Assembly: GCF_000758705.1 (NCBI RefSeq)
Contig: NZ_CP009287.1
Coordinates: 1,488,001-1,552,000, forward strand
Direction: 5' to 3'
Source: Paenibacillus graminis
Lineage (GTDB): Bacteria; Bacillota; Bacilli; Paenibacillales; Paenibacillaceae
DNA length: 64,000 nucleotides
Every line of letters starts with the position of its first letter. Position 1 is the stretch's first letter. The notes under the pieces were generated by a model. The model did no database searches and was not told where the DNA came from. It saw only the letters and a list, made by a program, of their open reading frames with translations. Below are positions 16,490-25,131 of this stretch, one piece after another. The translations under genes and the position numbers were made by a program.

Positions 16490-16861
16490 ATGCACTCCAT
16501 CTACGAACGGATTGAATATCTGATTAAACAACAAGGACTTACCAAGAAAGCTTTCTCTGAGCAGTTGAACATTAGCACGGGTAACATGGGGGACTGGAAG
16601 CGGGGCAAGTCGACACCCGGCACGCATAAGCTGATTGAGATTGCCGCATTTTTTAAGGTCAGCCTGGATTGGCTGATTCTGGGCAAGCAGAATGCAGGCA
16701 CGCTGAAAGAAAGTGGAGAGGATTATTTTTTTGGCCAAATAGGGCAACTGAATTGCCAAACTGACGAGCTGCTGCCGAAAGAGAAGGAATTTATCAAGGA
16801 ATATATTGAATTTACTGAGTACCGTAAGCGTAAGGCGGACGGGGATTTTTCTCATGAGTAA
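16490..16861 (+). CDS. XRE-family helix-turn-helix regulator, paralogue 1
   Basis: 123 residues. The N-terminal HTH (YERIEYLIKQQGLTKKAFSE, then LNISTGNMGDWKRGKS and VSLDWLILGK) is of the Cro/C1 phage-repressor type; the C-terminal half (DYFFGQIGQLNCQTDEL...IEFTEYRKRK) is shared only with the paralogue at 17651. I start at ATG 16490 because both paralogues begin there as M-x-SIYERIEYLIKQ and share the upstream bases GGCGG...GCCG. A longer frame exists upstream. The target is unknown. It lies immediately downstream of tRNA-Leu copy 1. Confidence 0.85.
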   Translation: MHSIYERIEYLIKQQGLTKKAFSEQLNISTGNMGDWKRGKSTPGTHKLIEIAAFFKVSLDWLILGKQNAGTLKESGEDYFFGQIGQLNCQTDELLPKEKEFIKEYIEFTEYRKRKADGDFSHE

Positions 16862-16970
16862 GTATGATTTATTCATCCCGGAGTCCGGCCCATTGAACCG
16901 GACCCTGGATCTTTCGGATTGAACTACAGCGGGGTGATCTGACATGGATGAAAATTCCTAAGCGGGTATC

Positions 16971-16999
16971 TTTACTTTTTGCTGCAATCGATTTATAAT
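16971..16999 (+). promoter_or_regulatory. Predicted sigma-A promoter for tRNA-Leu copy 2
   Basis: TTTACT, 17-base spacer, TATAAT, 45 bases before the tRNA. Confidence 0.65.
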
Positions 17000-17044
17000 A
17001 TTGAATGTTGGCCTCTAACAAAGCTTAAACATTGTACACACTGC

Positions 17045-17127
17045 GCGGTAGTGGTGGAATGGCAGACACGCTATCTTGAGGGGGTAGTGGGTGTATACCC
17101 GTGGAGGTTCGAGTCCTCTCTACCGCA
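17045..17127 (+). tRNA. tRNA-Leu (GAG), copy 2
   Basis: Identical over 83 bases to the copy at 16189, with the same GAG anticodon and no encoded CCA. It has its own promoter and terminator, so the copies are separate transcription units. Confidence 0.93.
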
Positions 17128-17141
17128 TAACTATTGAAGAA

Positions 17142-17180
17142 AGCAAAAAACCTTGATGATTCAAGGTTTTTTGCTTGTTG
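17142..17180 (+). terminator. Intrinsic terminator after tRNA-Leu copy 2
   Basis: AGCAAAAAACCTTGA pairs with TCAAGGTTTTTTGCT. It is related in sequence to the terminator after copy 1. Confidence 0.85.
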
Positions 17181-17220
17181 AAATCTGTATTAATGAAATG
17201 CATGACATCGTTCTTCACAT

Positions 17221-17270
17221 TAGCCGCTCCCCAATCAGAGTACTTTATCTGATGGGGGGCGGCTTGTTTG
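17221..17270. terminator. Strong hairpin between tRNA-Leu copy 2 and the small HTH gene
   Basis: AGCCGCTCCCCAATCAGA pairs with TCTGATGGGGGGCGGCT around an 8-base loop. T-rich bases follow on the plus strand. It lies 36 bases past the stop of the minus-strand HTH gene, so it probably ends that transcript or blocks readthrough both ways. Confidence 0.6.
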
Positions 17271-17305
17271 GTTACGGAGATGGCTGCTGCGCTTATGTGC
17301 AAAGG

Positions 17306-17503
17306 CTACGATGGAGGCAGGCCCAAAAGCTCTGAAACCTGGCGCCGGTAGCGTTCCGCTTTGCGGGTGCCATGGATCAGGTTGGATAGGCGATAAGGCG
17401 GGATGTTGTAGATTTCACAGAATTTTTTCTGGTCCAGATGCAGCTCTGTCAATCGTTGCTTGATTGCCCAGCCGTAAGGAGTAATGGGACGTTTACTGTT
17501 CAA
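17306..17503 (-). CDS. Small Cro/C1-type helix-turn-helix protein
   Basis: 65 residues, essentially one HTH: KRPITPYGWAIKQRLTEL, then LDQKKFCEIYNIPPYRLSNLIHGTRKAERYRRQ (shown in part). It resembles short phage-type repressors found across Bacillota. ATG start with GAGGTGAGC a few bases upstream. It is divergent from the XRE paralogue 2 gene, with about 147 bases between, so the two could form a small regulatory switch; that is inference. Confidence 0.75.
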   Translation of the reverse strand: MNSKRPITPYGWAIKQRLTELHLDQKKFCEIYNIPPYRLSNLIHGTRKAERYRRQVSELLGLPPS

Positions 17504-17650
17504 AAAGGGCTCACCTCTTATCGACTATCCAGCCGTGTGATATAATGGGATAAGACATAATAATAGTTAATTATATACTTTTTTACGTCATTTTACAATA
17601 ATAATTACGCAAATAAGTGCTTTTTAAATACTATGGAGGGCGGTTAGCCG

Positions 17651-18016
17651 ATGCAGTCCATCTATGAGAGAATTGAATACCTGATTAAGCAAAAGGGAAT
17701 TACCAAGAAATCATTCTGTGAACAGTTAAATATCAGCACAGGGAACATGGGGGATTGGAAGCGGGGCAAGTCAACACCGGGGACGCATAAGCTGATTGAG
17801 ATCGGGTCCTTTTTTCATGTGAGTCTGGACTGGCTGATCCTGGGCAAAAAGACATCTGAAATGGTGCGTGAAGGTTCGGAGGATTATTTTTTTGGCCAAT
17901 TGCGGCAATTGAATTGCCAAACGGATGCGCTGAAGCCGGAGGAGCAGAATTTCATTAAGGAATACTTCGAATTTACCCAATACCGGAAGCAAAAAGAAAC
18001 GGAAGAAAATTCTTAA
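17651..18016 (+). CDS. XRE-family helix-turn-helix regulator, paralogue 2
   Basis: 121 residues and clearly a duplicate of the gene at 16490: same start (MQSIYERIEYLIKQ), same ISTGNMGDWKRGKSTPGTHK core, same DYFFGQLRQLNCQTD segment, with differences concentrated in the tail. GGAGGGCGG lies upstream of the ATG. It is downstream of the second tRNA-Leu and divergent from the small HTH gene. Confidence 0.85.
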   Translation: MQSIYERIEYLIKQKGITKKSFCEQLNISTGNMGDWKRGKSTPGTHKLIEIGSFFHVSLDWLILGKKTSEMVREGSEDYFFGQLRQLNCQTDALKPEEQNFIKEYFEFTQYRKQKETEENS

Positions 18017-18121
18017 TTTAGGGGTTTTTACTTTGCCCTAGCCCTGCAGCGTTCGCCGAAAGACAGCTATTATTGCACAAAAAAGTTATTGGAAACGGGT
18101 GGCTGGAGGTTTAATTTTATT

Positions 18122-18156
18122 AAGCATGCGAAGGATTTCCTTCGCATGCTTTTTTA
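18122..18156 (+). terminator. Intrinsic terminator after XRE paralogue 2
   Basis: AAGCATGCGAAGG pairs perfectly with CCTTCGCATGCTT around a four-base loop, followed by TTTTT. It is about 105 bases past the gene. Confidence 0.85.
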
Positions 18157-18208
18157 CTTTGAAGTCACACTGCCTTGCGGGGCTTTTTCTTTTTGGCTTA
18201 AGGGCTGC

Positions 18209-18239
18209 CCAAAAGGGCAGAATCCGCGTGCCCTTTTGG
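18209..18239. promoter_or_regulatory. Perfect hairpin in the leader of the MMPL gene
   Basis: CCAAAAGGGCA pairs with TGCCCTTTTGG around a nine-base loop, 76 bases before the MMPL start. No T-run follows. It could be an operator for a dimeric regulator such as the nearby response regulator, or an mRNA leader stem. Confidence 0.45.
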
Positions 18240-18315
18240 ACGATGGCAGGAGATCTCCCGAGCTATACGATAGGTACATAGAGAAAACATTTAGCTAAGA
18301 GGAGACGATACTGAG

Positions 18316-20526
18316 ATGGCAAAAATATTATACAGACTGGGGTTTTGGTCAGCGAAGAACCGGCTAAAAGTCCTTCTGGGCAGCATTACGCTTTTAGTGG
18401 CGGCGGCGATTGTAGCGTTATCGATGGGAGTTCATTTTGGTGAGGAGACTTCCATCCCCGGACTTGCCTCGCAAAAAACACTTGAGGTTATGGAAAAGGA
18501 ATTTCCAAACCCGCAAAGTGGACTCGGTAAAACCCAACTGGTGCTGAAAGCTCCGGACAATGAAAGGTTATCCTCTGAGGCCGCAAAGCAGCTCATTACC
18601 GCCAAACTCAAGGGAGTGGCAGCAGATCCGGAGGTAACATCAGTAGTAAGTCCGTACGATAATCATTCATTGAATGCGGACAGCACCATCGGTTATGCAA
18701 CAATTACCTACGCGGTACCAGGCGATGAAGTAACAGATCAATCCAAAGATTCAGTTAATGAGATTGCAGAGAGCCTTCGCGATGCCGGCTGGCAGGCTGA
18801 ATTGATTGGAGACGGCTATGTAAAAATGGCAACCAGCAGCCCCACCGAAGCGCTCGGCGTGCTTCTGGCCCTGGTAATCCTTGCTGTTGCACTTGGTTCC
18901 ATCCTTACCGGTGTCCTTCCGATTGTGACGGCAGGTTTAGGGCTCGGATTTGGTATTATGCTGATTATCATCGGAACCAGTTTCTTAGACGTTCCTTCGT
19001 TTGCTTTATCACTGGCAGGTATGCTTGGATTGGCTGTAGGTATTGACTATGCTTTGTTCATTATCGCCAGATACCGCCAGCAGCTTGCAGAAGGTTATGA
19101 GCGGCGGGAAGCGATTGCCATCGCGAACGGAACGGCTGGGAGTGCGGTTGTGTTTGCCGGAGTAACGGTTATTATCGCTCTGGTCGGTTTTTCCTTCGTT
19201 GGAGTACCGTTCCTTACGGCTATGGGTATGGCTGGTGCACTTACTGTATTTACCGCAATACTTATGACGATATTCGTTGTACCAGCGATTTTGGACCTGC
19301 TGGGGGGCAAGGTTAAAGCGCCTGCCAAGCGGGCAGGAAGCAAGCAGAAGCCGGGAGGCCACGGAAATCTGTGGGGAAGATTCGTTACCGGTCAGCCTTT
19401 AGTAGCTGTCCTGCTGGGGGTAGCGCTGCTTGCAATCATTGCTCTGCCGTTCTTCCACATGGAGACAGGTCTTGGAAATGATGGCCATAAATCGCCGGAT
19501 AAAACCGAACGCCGGGCCTATGATCTCCTTTCCGAAGCCTATGGCGAAGGGTATCATGGACCGTTAGTGCTTTTGGCTGAAACGGACGGCGGGAAAGAGG
19601 CTGCGGCCAATCTCAATAAAGTGATTGAGGAAGTAAAAACTTATCCCAACGTCGCGATGGTAAACCCGGCGGTCACCGCGCCTTCCGGAAAAGTATCGCT
19701 GATTACGGTTATGCCGACAACAGGCCCCAATGATTCAGCAACTATTGACCTTGTCCATTTAATTCGTGATAAGGCACCCGAAATAGAGCAGCAGGATCAT
19801 ATTAAGATTGGTGTGACCGGCAGCACGGCTGTCAATATCGATATCACGCAGAAGTTGAATCAGGCCCTACCTGAATTCTGCCTAATCATTGTCGGCTTGG
19901 CCTTTGTACTCCTTATGCTGGTATTCCGTTCAATTCTGGTTCCGATCAAGGCCGTACTTGGATTTATTCTGTCGCTTGGAGCGACTTTGGGATTTGTTAC
20001 TTATGTCGTTCAAGACGGCCATTTCCAGAAGTTATTCGGATTCTATGCCGAGGCACCGGTATTTAACTTCTTACCGATCATTGTAGTCGGCGTCCTGTTC
20101 GGTCTGGCTATGGACTATGAAGTGTTTTTGGTCAGCCGGATGCGTGAGGAATTCAAGAAGAGCGGAGATGCCAAAAAATCCGTTCTTGCCGGTATCCGCC
20201 ACAGCGGCGGAGTCGTGACCGCAGCAGGACTCATCATGGTTGCCGTCTTTACCGGATTCATTCTGGCAGAGGAGCCTATGGTTAAGGTCATGGGGCTGGC
20301 GCTTGCCTTCGGTGTTCTCTTTGATGCTTTTATCGTCCGGATGCTCATCGTTCCCGGGGTGATGACCTTGCTTGGGAAGTCGGCCTGGTATTTTCCAAAA
20401 TGGCTGGACCGCCTGCTTCCGAATCTCGACGTGGAAGGTGAGGGAGTGATGGAGGAAGTAGAGAAAAAACAGCGGGAATTTACGAAGGAATCTAACATCA
20501 GATTATTGGCTAAGCCATTAGAATAA
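18316..20526 (+). CDS. MMPL-family (RND) transporter, YdfJ-like
   Basis: 736 residues with the twofold MMPL layout: a first membrane helix, an extracellular domain (about 40-180), a membrane bundle, then a second extracellular domain (about 380-500) and bundle. The proton-relay motifs are visible in both halves: GIDYALFIIARYRQQ and AMDYEVFLVSRMREEF. Bacterial MMPLs export lipids, surfactant-like molecules or drugs. In Bacillus, ydfJ is activated by the YdfH-YdfI two-component system, and the same class of kinase and regulator lies three genes on. The ATG has AGGAG 11 bases upstream. Substrate unknown. Confidence 0.9.
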   Translation: MAKILYRLGFWSAKNRLKVLLGSITLLVAAAIVALSMGVHFGEETSIPGLASQKTLEVMEKEFPNPQSGLGKTQLVLKAPDNERLSSEAAKQLITAKLKGVAADPEVTSVVSPYDNHSLNADSTIGYATITYAVPGDEVTDQSKDSVNEIAESLRDAGWQAELIGDGYVKMATSSPTEALGVLLALVILAVALGSILTGVLPIVTAGLGLGFGIMLIIIGTSFLDVPSFALSLAGMLGLAVGIDYALFIIARYRQQLAEGYERREAIAIANGTAGSAVVFAGVTVIIALVGFSFVGVPFLTAMGMAGALTVFTAILMTIFVVPAILDLLGGKVKAPAKRAGSKQKPGGHGNLWGRFVTGQPLVAVLLGVALLAIIALPFFHMETGLGNDGHKSPDKTERRAYDLLSEAYGEGYHGPLVLLAETDGGKEAAANLNKVIEEVKTYPNVAMVNPAVTAPSGKVSLITVMPTTGPNDSATIDLVHLIRDKAPEIEQQDHIKIGVTGSTAVNIDITQKLNQALPEFCLIIVGLAFVLLMLVFRSILVPIKAVLGFILSLGATLGFVTYVVQDGHFQKLFGFYAEAPVFNFLPIIVVGVLFGLAMDYEVFLVSRMREEFKKSGDAKKSVLAGIRHSGGVVTAAGLIMVAVFTGFILAEEPMVKVMGLALAFGVLFDAFIVRMLIVPGVMTLLGKSAWYFPKWLDRLLPNLDVEGEGVMEEVEKKQREFTKESNIRLLAKPLE

Positions 20527-20660
20527 GTTGGCTTAAGAAGCGGCAGGCATTGATTAGAACAACATTCAATGCCCGCCGTATTTTCATCCATAAGCCGTTA
20601 AGAAACTGGAGGGGATTCAGTGAGGATAGGCGTGATTCAATGGCAGAGAGGTGTAGCTCC

Positions 20661-21365
20661 ATGACCCGGCTTTCAGTGGTCGCACCTGTGTATAACGAAG
20701 AGGGGAATATTTATGATCTTTATTTAAGCATCACTGATGCGTTGAAAGGGAAAATTGAGAGCTATGAAATCCTGTTAGTGAATGATGGAAGCAAAGATCG
20801 GAGTGCAGTGCTGCTCAATGAGATCGCTCAGATGGATAAGTCTGTAAAGGTCATCCATTTCGAGAAGAATTACGGACAAACGGCTGCGGTCTGGGCCGGA
20901 ATAAAGAACTCAACAGGTGAATTAATCGCCCTTATGGATGCGGATCTGCAGACAGATCCCAGGGATATTTTTAGATTAATGCCCTTTATCGAGCGGATAG
21001 ATTTTGTGAACGGGAAACGGATAGATCGTAAAGATACCCTGCTTAAGAAAATATCTTCACGTATCGGGAATGGAATCCGCAATTGGATCACCGGAGATTC
21101 GATTTATGATACAGGCTGTCCCATGAAGCTCTTCACACGGGAGGTAGCCGACAGCCTTTATTTATATAACGGGATGCACAGGTTTTTGCCGACATTAGCA
21201 AAGATGAACGGTTTTTCGGTCATCGAAGTCTCGGTAACCCATCAGGAAAGGAAACATGGGGTATCCAAATACAGGGTGCTGAACCGCACCTATGTAGGAT
21301 TCATGGATGCCCTTGTGATCGGCTGGCTCAAAAAAAGAGTGATCCTGTACCGGATTAAGGGATGA
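20661..21365 (+). CDS. Family 2 glycosyltransferase, DPM1/GtrB-like
   Basis: 234 residues. GT-A fold signs: LSVVAPVYNEEGNI, the nucleotide loop LLVNDGSKDRS, EKNYGQTAAVWAGI and DADLQTDP as the metal-binding DxD. It resembles the catalytic domain of polyprenyl-phosphate glycosyltransferases but has no C-terminal membrane helices, as in DPM1. It may load a sugar on undecaprenyl phosphate, or modify a lipid. Start ATG has GAGAGGTG seven bases upstream. Sandwiched between the MMPL exporter and its likely two-component system, so it may act on the exported product. Confidence 0.85.
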   Translation: MTRLSVVAPVYNEEGNIYDLYLSITDALKGKIESYEILLVNDGSKDRSAVLLNEIAQMDKSVKVIHFEKNYGQTAAVWAGIKNSTGELIALMDADLQTDPRDIFRLMPFIERIDFVNGKRIDRKDTLLKKISSRIGNGIRNWITGDSIYDTGCPMKLFTREVADSLYLYNGMHRFLPTLAKMNGFSVIEVSVTHQERKHGVSKYRVLNRTYVGFMDALVIGWLKKRVILYRIKG

Positions 21366-21450
21366 TGATATGTATACAGGTGCAGGTTCGGGGGTGTAGA
21401 AGGTATACTTGAAAAAATAGGTCATCATGTTACAGCTGAGGGGGAGAATA

Positions 21451-22644
21451 TTGAACGAAAAAAACGGCATGCAAAATATTAGTGATTTATTCGCTTCAAG
21501 GCTGCCGACACTAATTTGGGTATCGATTGTATATGTTGGAACTATAATATTGCAATTTCTTAAGGAACATTTGATTTTAGAGAGTGCTGTATTTACGGGC
21601 TTATTTACAATTCATGTATTATTGCATTGGAATTCCTACAGAGTCACATACAAAAAATTCTGGATTTACTTCTCAGTTCAAGCAGCTTTAATCTATTTGT
21701 GTGCCATTTTAATGCGTGACGGGTATCAGGCCGTTTTAATCGGGCTGCTGCCTATCCTGATAGCTCAGACCCTTAGTTATTCATTCCGTGTGAAGAGAGT
21801 AGTGTTCGTTTCACTGATCAGTATTATTGTTTTTTTTGATTCTGCTCTGACTGTGGGGGATAGGGATGAACTGATCGTATTTCTTCCTATATTTCTTCTG
21901 ATGCTTATTGTTGTGCTGGCTTATGCAATATTATTCTTCAAGCAGGTTCAAGAGCGGCTCAGAATTCAGAGTTTTTTGGAGGATTTAAGAGAAGCCCATG
22001 AAAAGGTAGAGGAATTAACCCTTGCCAATGAACGCCAGCGGATGGCGCGGGATTTGCATGATACACTGGCACAAGGTGTCGCCGGACTTATTATGCGGCT
22101 GGAGGCTGCAGATGCCCATATGTCACAAAATCATCCGGAGCGGGCACAGGAAATTATTAGGCAGTCCATGCAGCAGGCACGCCGAACATTGGCTGAAGCC
22201 CGAAGAGCAATTGACAATTTACGGTTAAAGTCAGCTCCAGAGATAAATTTCAAAGAGGCCATTGCTGATGAAATTGAACATTTTAGAGAGGCTACGGGTA
22301 TTGTCGTATCCACAGATTATCGTTTGAACAAACGATTATCCAGGCTGCAGATGGAACACAGCTTGCATATTGTTAAAGAATGCCTGACTAATATTGCCCG
22401 CCATGCAAAGGCTGATAAAGTATGGGTATTTGTTTCTATGCAAAACGGTAAACTGATCATTGAAATTCAGGATAATGGTATCGGATTTAAAACGGATGAT
22501 ATTGGCAAGGATGCCGGACACTATGGGCTGTTGGGAATTAAAGAGCGGGTACGGCTAATTGGAGGAGAAATTTACGTGAACAGTAACTCAGAAGGAACCC
22601 GTGTTAAGCTGGAGATATCCTTCATTGAAGGAGACCATAAATGA
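21451..22644 (+). CDS. Sensor histidine kinase, HisKA_3 type (YdfH/LiaS-like)
   Basis: About 397 residues. The N-terminal part has about five membrane helices (residues 15-165) with no large outer domain, then a coiled segment, the phosphoacceptor box ERQRMARDLHDTLAQG and an HATPase_c domain with NIARHAKAD, IQDNGIGF and GLLGIKERV. Such kinases pair with LuxR-type regulators. I prefer the TTG at 21451, which follows GGGGG by six bases, over the ATG at 21427. Its stop overlaps the regulator start by four bases. Probably senses envelope or membrane state. Confidence 0.9.
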   Translation: MNEKNGMQNISDLFASRLPTLIWVSIVYVGTIILQFLKEHLILESAVFTGLFTIHVLLHWNSYRVTYKKFWIYFSVQAALIYLCAILMRDGYQAVLIGLLPILIAQTLSYSFRVKRVVFVSLISIIVFFDSALTVGDRDELIVFLPIFLLMLIVVLAYAILFFKQVQERLRIQSFLEDLREAHEKVEELTLANERQRMARDLHDTLAQGVAGLIMRLEAADAHMSQNHPERAQEIIRQSMQQARRTLAEARRAIDNLRLKSAPEINFKEAIADEIEHFREATGIVVSTDYRLNKRLSRLQMEHSLHIVKECLTNIARHAKADKVWVFVSMQNGKLIIEIQDNGIGFKTDDIGKDAGHYGLLGIKERVRLIGGEIYVNSNSEGTRVKLEISFIEGDHK

Positions 22645-23333
22645 TTATATATAAGATTCTGATTGTAGATGATCATTTGGTTGTCCGGGAAGGCCTAAAG
22701 CTGATTCTGGAGACAAACGAGCAATTTCAAGTGGTTGGTGAAGCTGAAAACGGCGCAGAGGCGCTGCCAATGATGAAGGAACTGCATCCTGATGTGATCC
22801 TGATGGACTTGAATATGCCGGTTATGGGCGGACTGGAAACCATGCAAGAGTTAAAAAAACAAGGGTCTTCGATTCCGGTAATCATCCTTACAACCTATAA
22901 CGAAGATGATTTAATGATCAGCGGACTGGCCATGGGAGCAAAGGGTTATTTATTAAAAGATACCAGCCGTGAGAATCTGTTTAGAAACATTGAGTCGGCA
23001 GTACGTGGAGAAACCTTGCTGTCGGCAGATATTATGGAACGTGTAATTACAGCCCGGGCGCAGCAGAAAGATTCAATCTCTCCTCAGAATGAAGCCGCTC
23101 GTTTGACCGATAAGGAAACACTTATTTTGCAGGCTGTTGCCCGGGGTTTCAAAAGCAAAGTTATTGCCATTGATATGGGAATCTCCGAGCGTACAGTAAA
23201 AGCACATTTAACGACTATTTATAATAAACTTGGAGTGGATTCACGTTCTCAAGCGGTAGCTGTTGCACTTGAGCGGGGGATTTTAGATCAAACCAAGGGG
23301 AACAACGATGAATATGACTTTCCGGGCTTATAA
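22641..23333 (+). CDS. LuxR/NarL-family response regulator (YdfI-like)
   Basis: 230 residues. The receiver domain has acidic residues at 10-11, the phosphoacceptor Asp56 in DVILMDLNMPVMGG, a conserved Thr in ILTTYNEDD and Lys in GYLLKDTS. The LuxR-type DNA-binding domain follows (LTDKETLILQAVARGF, then ISERTVKAHLTTIYNKLGV). ATG overlaps the kinase stop and is preceded by GAAGGAG. The most likely target is the MMPL gene upstream, as for ydfI and ydfJ in Bacillus. Confidence 0.93.
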   Translation: MIIYKILIVDDHLVVREGLKLILETNEQFQVVGEAENGAEALPMMKELHPDVILMDLNMPVMGGLETMQELKKQGSSIPVIILTTYNEDDLMISGLAMGAKGYLLKDTSRENLFRNIESAVRGETLLSADIMERVITARAQQKDSISPQNEAARLTDKETLILQAVARGFKSKVIAIDMGISERTVKAHLTTIYNKLGVDSRSQAVAVALERGILDQTKGNNDEYDFPGL

Positions 23334-23367
23334 AGCAGATGAAATAGGGAATTTAAAAGATATATAG
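23308..23367 (+). pseudogene. Short open start, possibly a decayed gene
   Basis: An ATG inside the end of the response regulator has AAGGGG seven bases upstream and opens MNMTFRAYKADEIGNLKDI before TAG. The same frame continues past that stop for 14 more codons. It looks like a good translation start attached to a lost gene, but could be chance. Confidence 0.25.
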
Positions 23368-23417
23368 AACGATGTTTTAGTAGATGGAGTCGCTAATGAA
23401 GGATACTTGTAAGATAA

Positions 23418-23467
23418 AAAAGACTCTTCACACATGGCATTGAGCTGTGCGTGAAGAGTCTCTTTTG
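23418..23467. terminator. Bidirectional intrinsic terminator
   Basis: GACTCTTCAC pairs with GTGAAGAGTC; A-run before and TCTTTT after, so it can serve both the response regulator and the converging peroxidase gene. Confidence 0.8.
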
Positions 23468-23480
23468 GCTAACTGGGTAT

Positions 23481-23963
23481 TTATTTCTCAAGCAGCTTGG
23501 CGATATCGGCCTCGATCTGGTCCGGTGTGGTCTGCGGGGCGAACCGCTTCAGCACATGGCCCTCCTGGTCTACCAGGAACTTCGTGAAGTTCCATTTGAC
23601 GCTTTTGGAGCCGAGTACGCCCGGTGCTTCCTTGGAGAGATATTTGAAAAGCGGATGCGCCCCGTCACCCTTCACATCAATCTTCTCGTACATCGGGAAG
23701 GTGACCCCGTAATTGATCTCGCAGAACTCTGCGATGTCTTCACTTTCACCAGGCTCTTGGCCTGCAAACTGATTGCTTGGAAAGCCCAGGACTTCAAAAC
23801 CGCGGTCCTTGAATTTATCATACACTTCCTGGAGACCCTTATACTGGGGAGTAAAGCCGCATTTGCTGGCTGTATTGACGACGAGCAGCACTTTGCCTTT
23901 GTACTTGGATAGGGATTCTTCCTGACCGCGCAGCGTGTTGGCTTCATAATCATAAATACTCAT
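23481..23963 (-). CDS. Glutathione peroxidase-family thiol peroxidase
   Basis: 160 residues with thioredoxin fold. The three catalytic elements are NTASKCGFTPQY (Cys in place of selenocysteine), GFPSNQFAGQEPG (Gln) and VKWNFTKFLVD (Trp). In bacteria like this these enzymes usually draw electrons from thioredoxin and reduce peroxides. Bacillus BsaA is the comparable protein. The ATG follows GGAGG by eight bases; a TTG directly before it is also possible. It faces Ohr across a 170-base gap, suggesting a small peroxide-defence cluster. Confidence 0.93.
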   Translation of the reverse strand: MSIYDYEANTLRGQEESLSKYKGKVLLVVNTASKCGFTPQYKGLQEVYDKFKDRGFEVLGFPSNQFAGQEPGESEDIAEFCEINYGVTFPMYEKIDVKGDGAHPLFKYLSKEAPGVLGSKSVKWNFTKFLVDQEGHVLKRFAPQTTPDQIEADIAKLLEK

Positions 23964-24134
23964 CAATGATACCTCCCGAACATTAATTTATCACAATTTA
24001 ATTTTACACTATTTATCGTAAGAAGCAAGCTGCAAGAGGATAACAGCATCACATCTCCGTTTCAAACCATGCCTGTTGTTTAAGTAAACAGTATGTGCAG
24101 TAAAAATTTGGCTTGAAAAAGGAGAGAATGGACG

Positions 24135-24569
24135 ATGACAGCATTAACAATGAAACCTTTGTACACAGCTTCTGCTACGGTCCGCGGCGGACGTGAAGGA
24201 TCAGTGGAATCCTCGGACGGTGCACTGAAGCATGATCTCAAAATGCCGAAGGAACTGGGTGGCCCGGGAGGTATGGGAACGAACCCCGAGCAGCTGTTCG
24301 CGGCAGGCTATGGTGCCTGTTATGAGAGCGCTCTGGCGAATATCGCCCGTAAAGAGGGCGTGAAGCTCCAGGATGTAGTTGTGACCTCCAACGTGCTGAT
24401 CGGCAAGGATGAAAGTGACGGAGGCTTCAAGCTGGCGGTAAAGCTGGATGTAAGCCTGCCTGGCATTGAACGCGCAAAAGCAGAGGACCTTGCCCGCAAA
24501 GCTCATGAGTTCTGTCCCTACTCCAAGGCGACCCGCGGCAATATTGAGGTTGAGCTGAACGTGCTATGA
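24135..24569 (+). CDS. Organic hydroperoxide resistance protein Ohr
   Basis: 144 residues of the OsmC/Ohr fold. The redox cysteines appear in GYGACYESAL and HEFCPYSKATRGN, the usual Ohr pair, and the phrase GGPGGMGTNPEQLFAAGY is diagnostic. Ohr reduces organic hydroperoxides using lipoyl or dihydrolipoamide-linked electrons. Start ATG has AAGGAGAG upstream. No OhrR regulator gene is adjacent. Confidence 0.93.
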   Translation: MTALTMKPLYTASATVRGGREGSVESSDGALKHDLKMPKELGGPGGMGTNPEQLFAAGYGACYESALANIARKEGVKLQDVVVTSNVLIGKDESDGGFKLAVKLDVSLPGIERAKAEDLARKAHEFCPYSKATRGNIEVELNVL

Positions 24570-24748
24570 ACCGTGTTTTCTGGAAATAATGTCTAAATAG
24601 AGTCGGGAATTTCAGGCCGGGCCATAAATCGCAGGCGGGAGCGTCCGCTTTGGTTGACATCACCCCTAAAATTCTTTAATATGTCTAAGTATCTGTTAAT
24701 GTCGCGCGTGCAATTAACTACCAAAAATTTAAATAATGGGTGATGAAG

Positions 24749-25027
24749 ATGTCTTACAGACCGAATATTACGAATGTGACCAAAGCCAGCAGCAACGATA
24801 AGGAAGGATTGTACGAGTTCATTATCAAGCTTGCTGACGGAACGGAGTGCCGCGCGTTCTACAATCGGTTTCCGGAATGGAAAATGACGAACATCAGCCG
24901 CCTGCTTAAGACGCCATGTCCGGTGTGCCGCAAAGACTTCATCTGTAAATGTATGGAAGCCTTCACAGCTGATTTCGAAGGGCAGATGCTTGGGAACGAA
25001 TGGATCGACAAGGCAATCGCAGAGTAA
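24749..25027 (+). CDS. Hypothetical protein with a cysteine cluster
   Basis: 92 residues. The core TPCPVCRKDFICKCMEAF holds four cysteines, in a pattern that could bind zinc or iron-sulfur; upstream is a beta-rich segment (GLYEFIIKLADGTECRAFYNRF). I do not recognise the family. ATG is preceded by GGGTGA at five bases; two start codons just upstream are also possible. Lies among redox-related genes. Confidence 0.7.
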   Translation: MSYRPNITNVTKASSNDKEGLYEFIIKLADGTECRAFYNRFPEWKMTNISRLLKTPCPVCRKDFICKCMEAFTADFEGQMLGNEWIDKAIAE

Positions 25028-25131
25028 ATTGAACGGACGGTCATGAAGGCGTGGGAGCTTATCCCGCGCTTTTGTTTTTTTTCGGGGAGGATTCTGGATA
25101 TACTGTGACTATCTAAAGGGGGAGGGCAATA

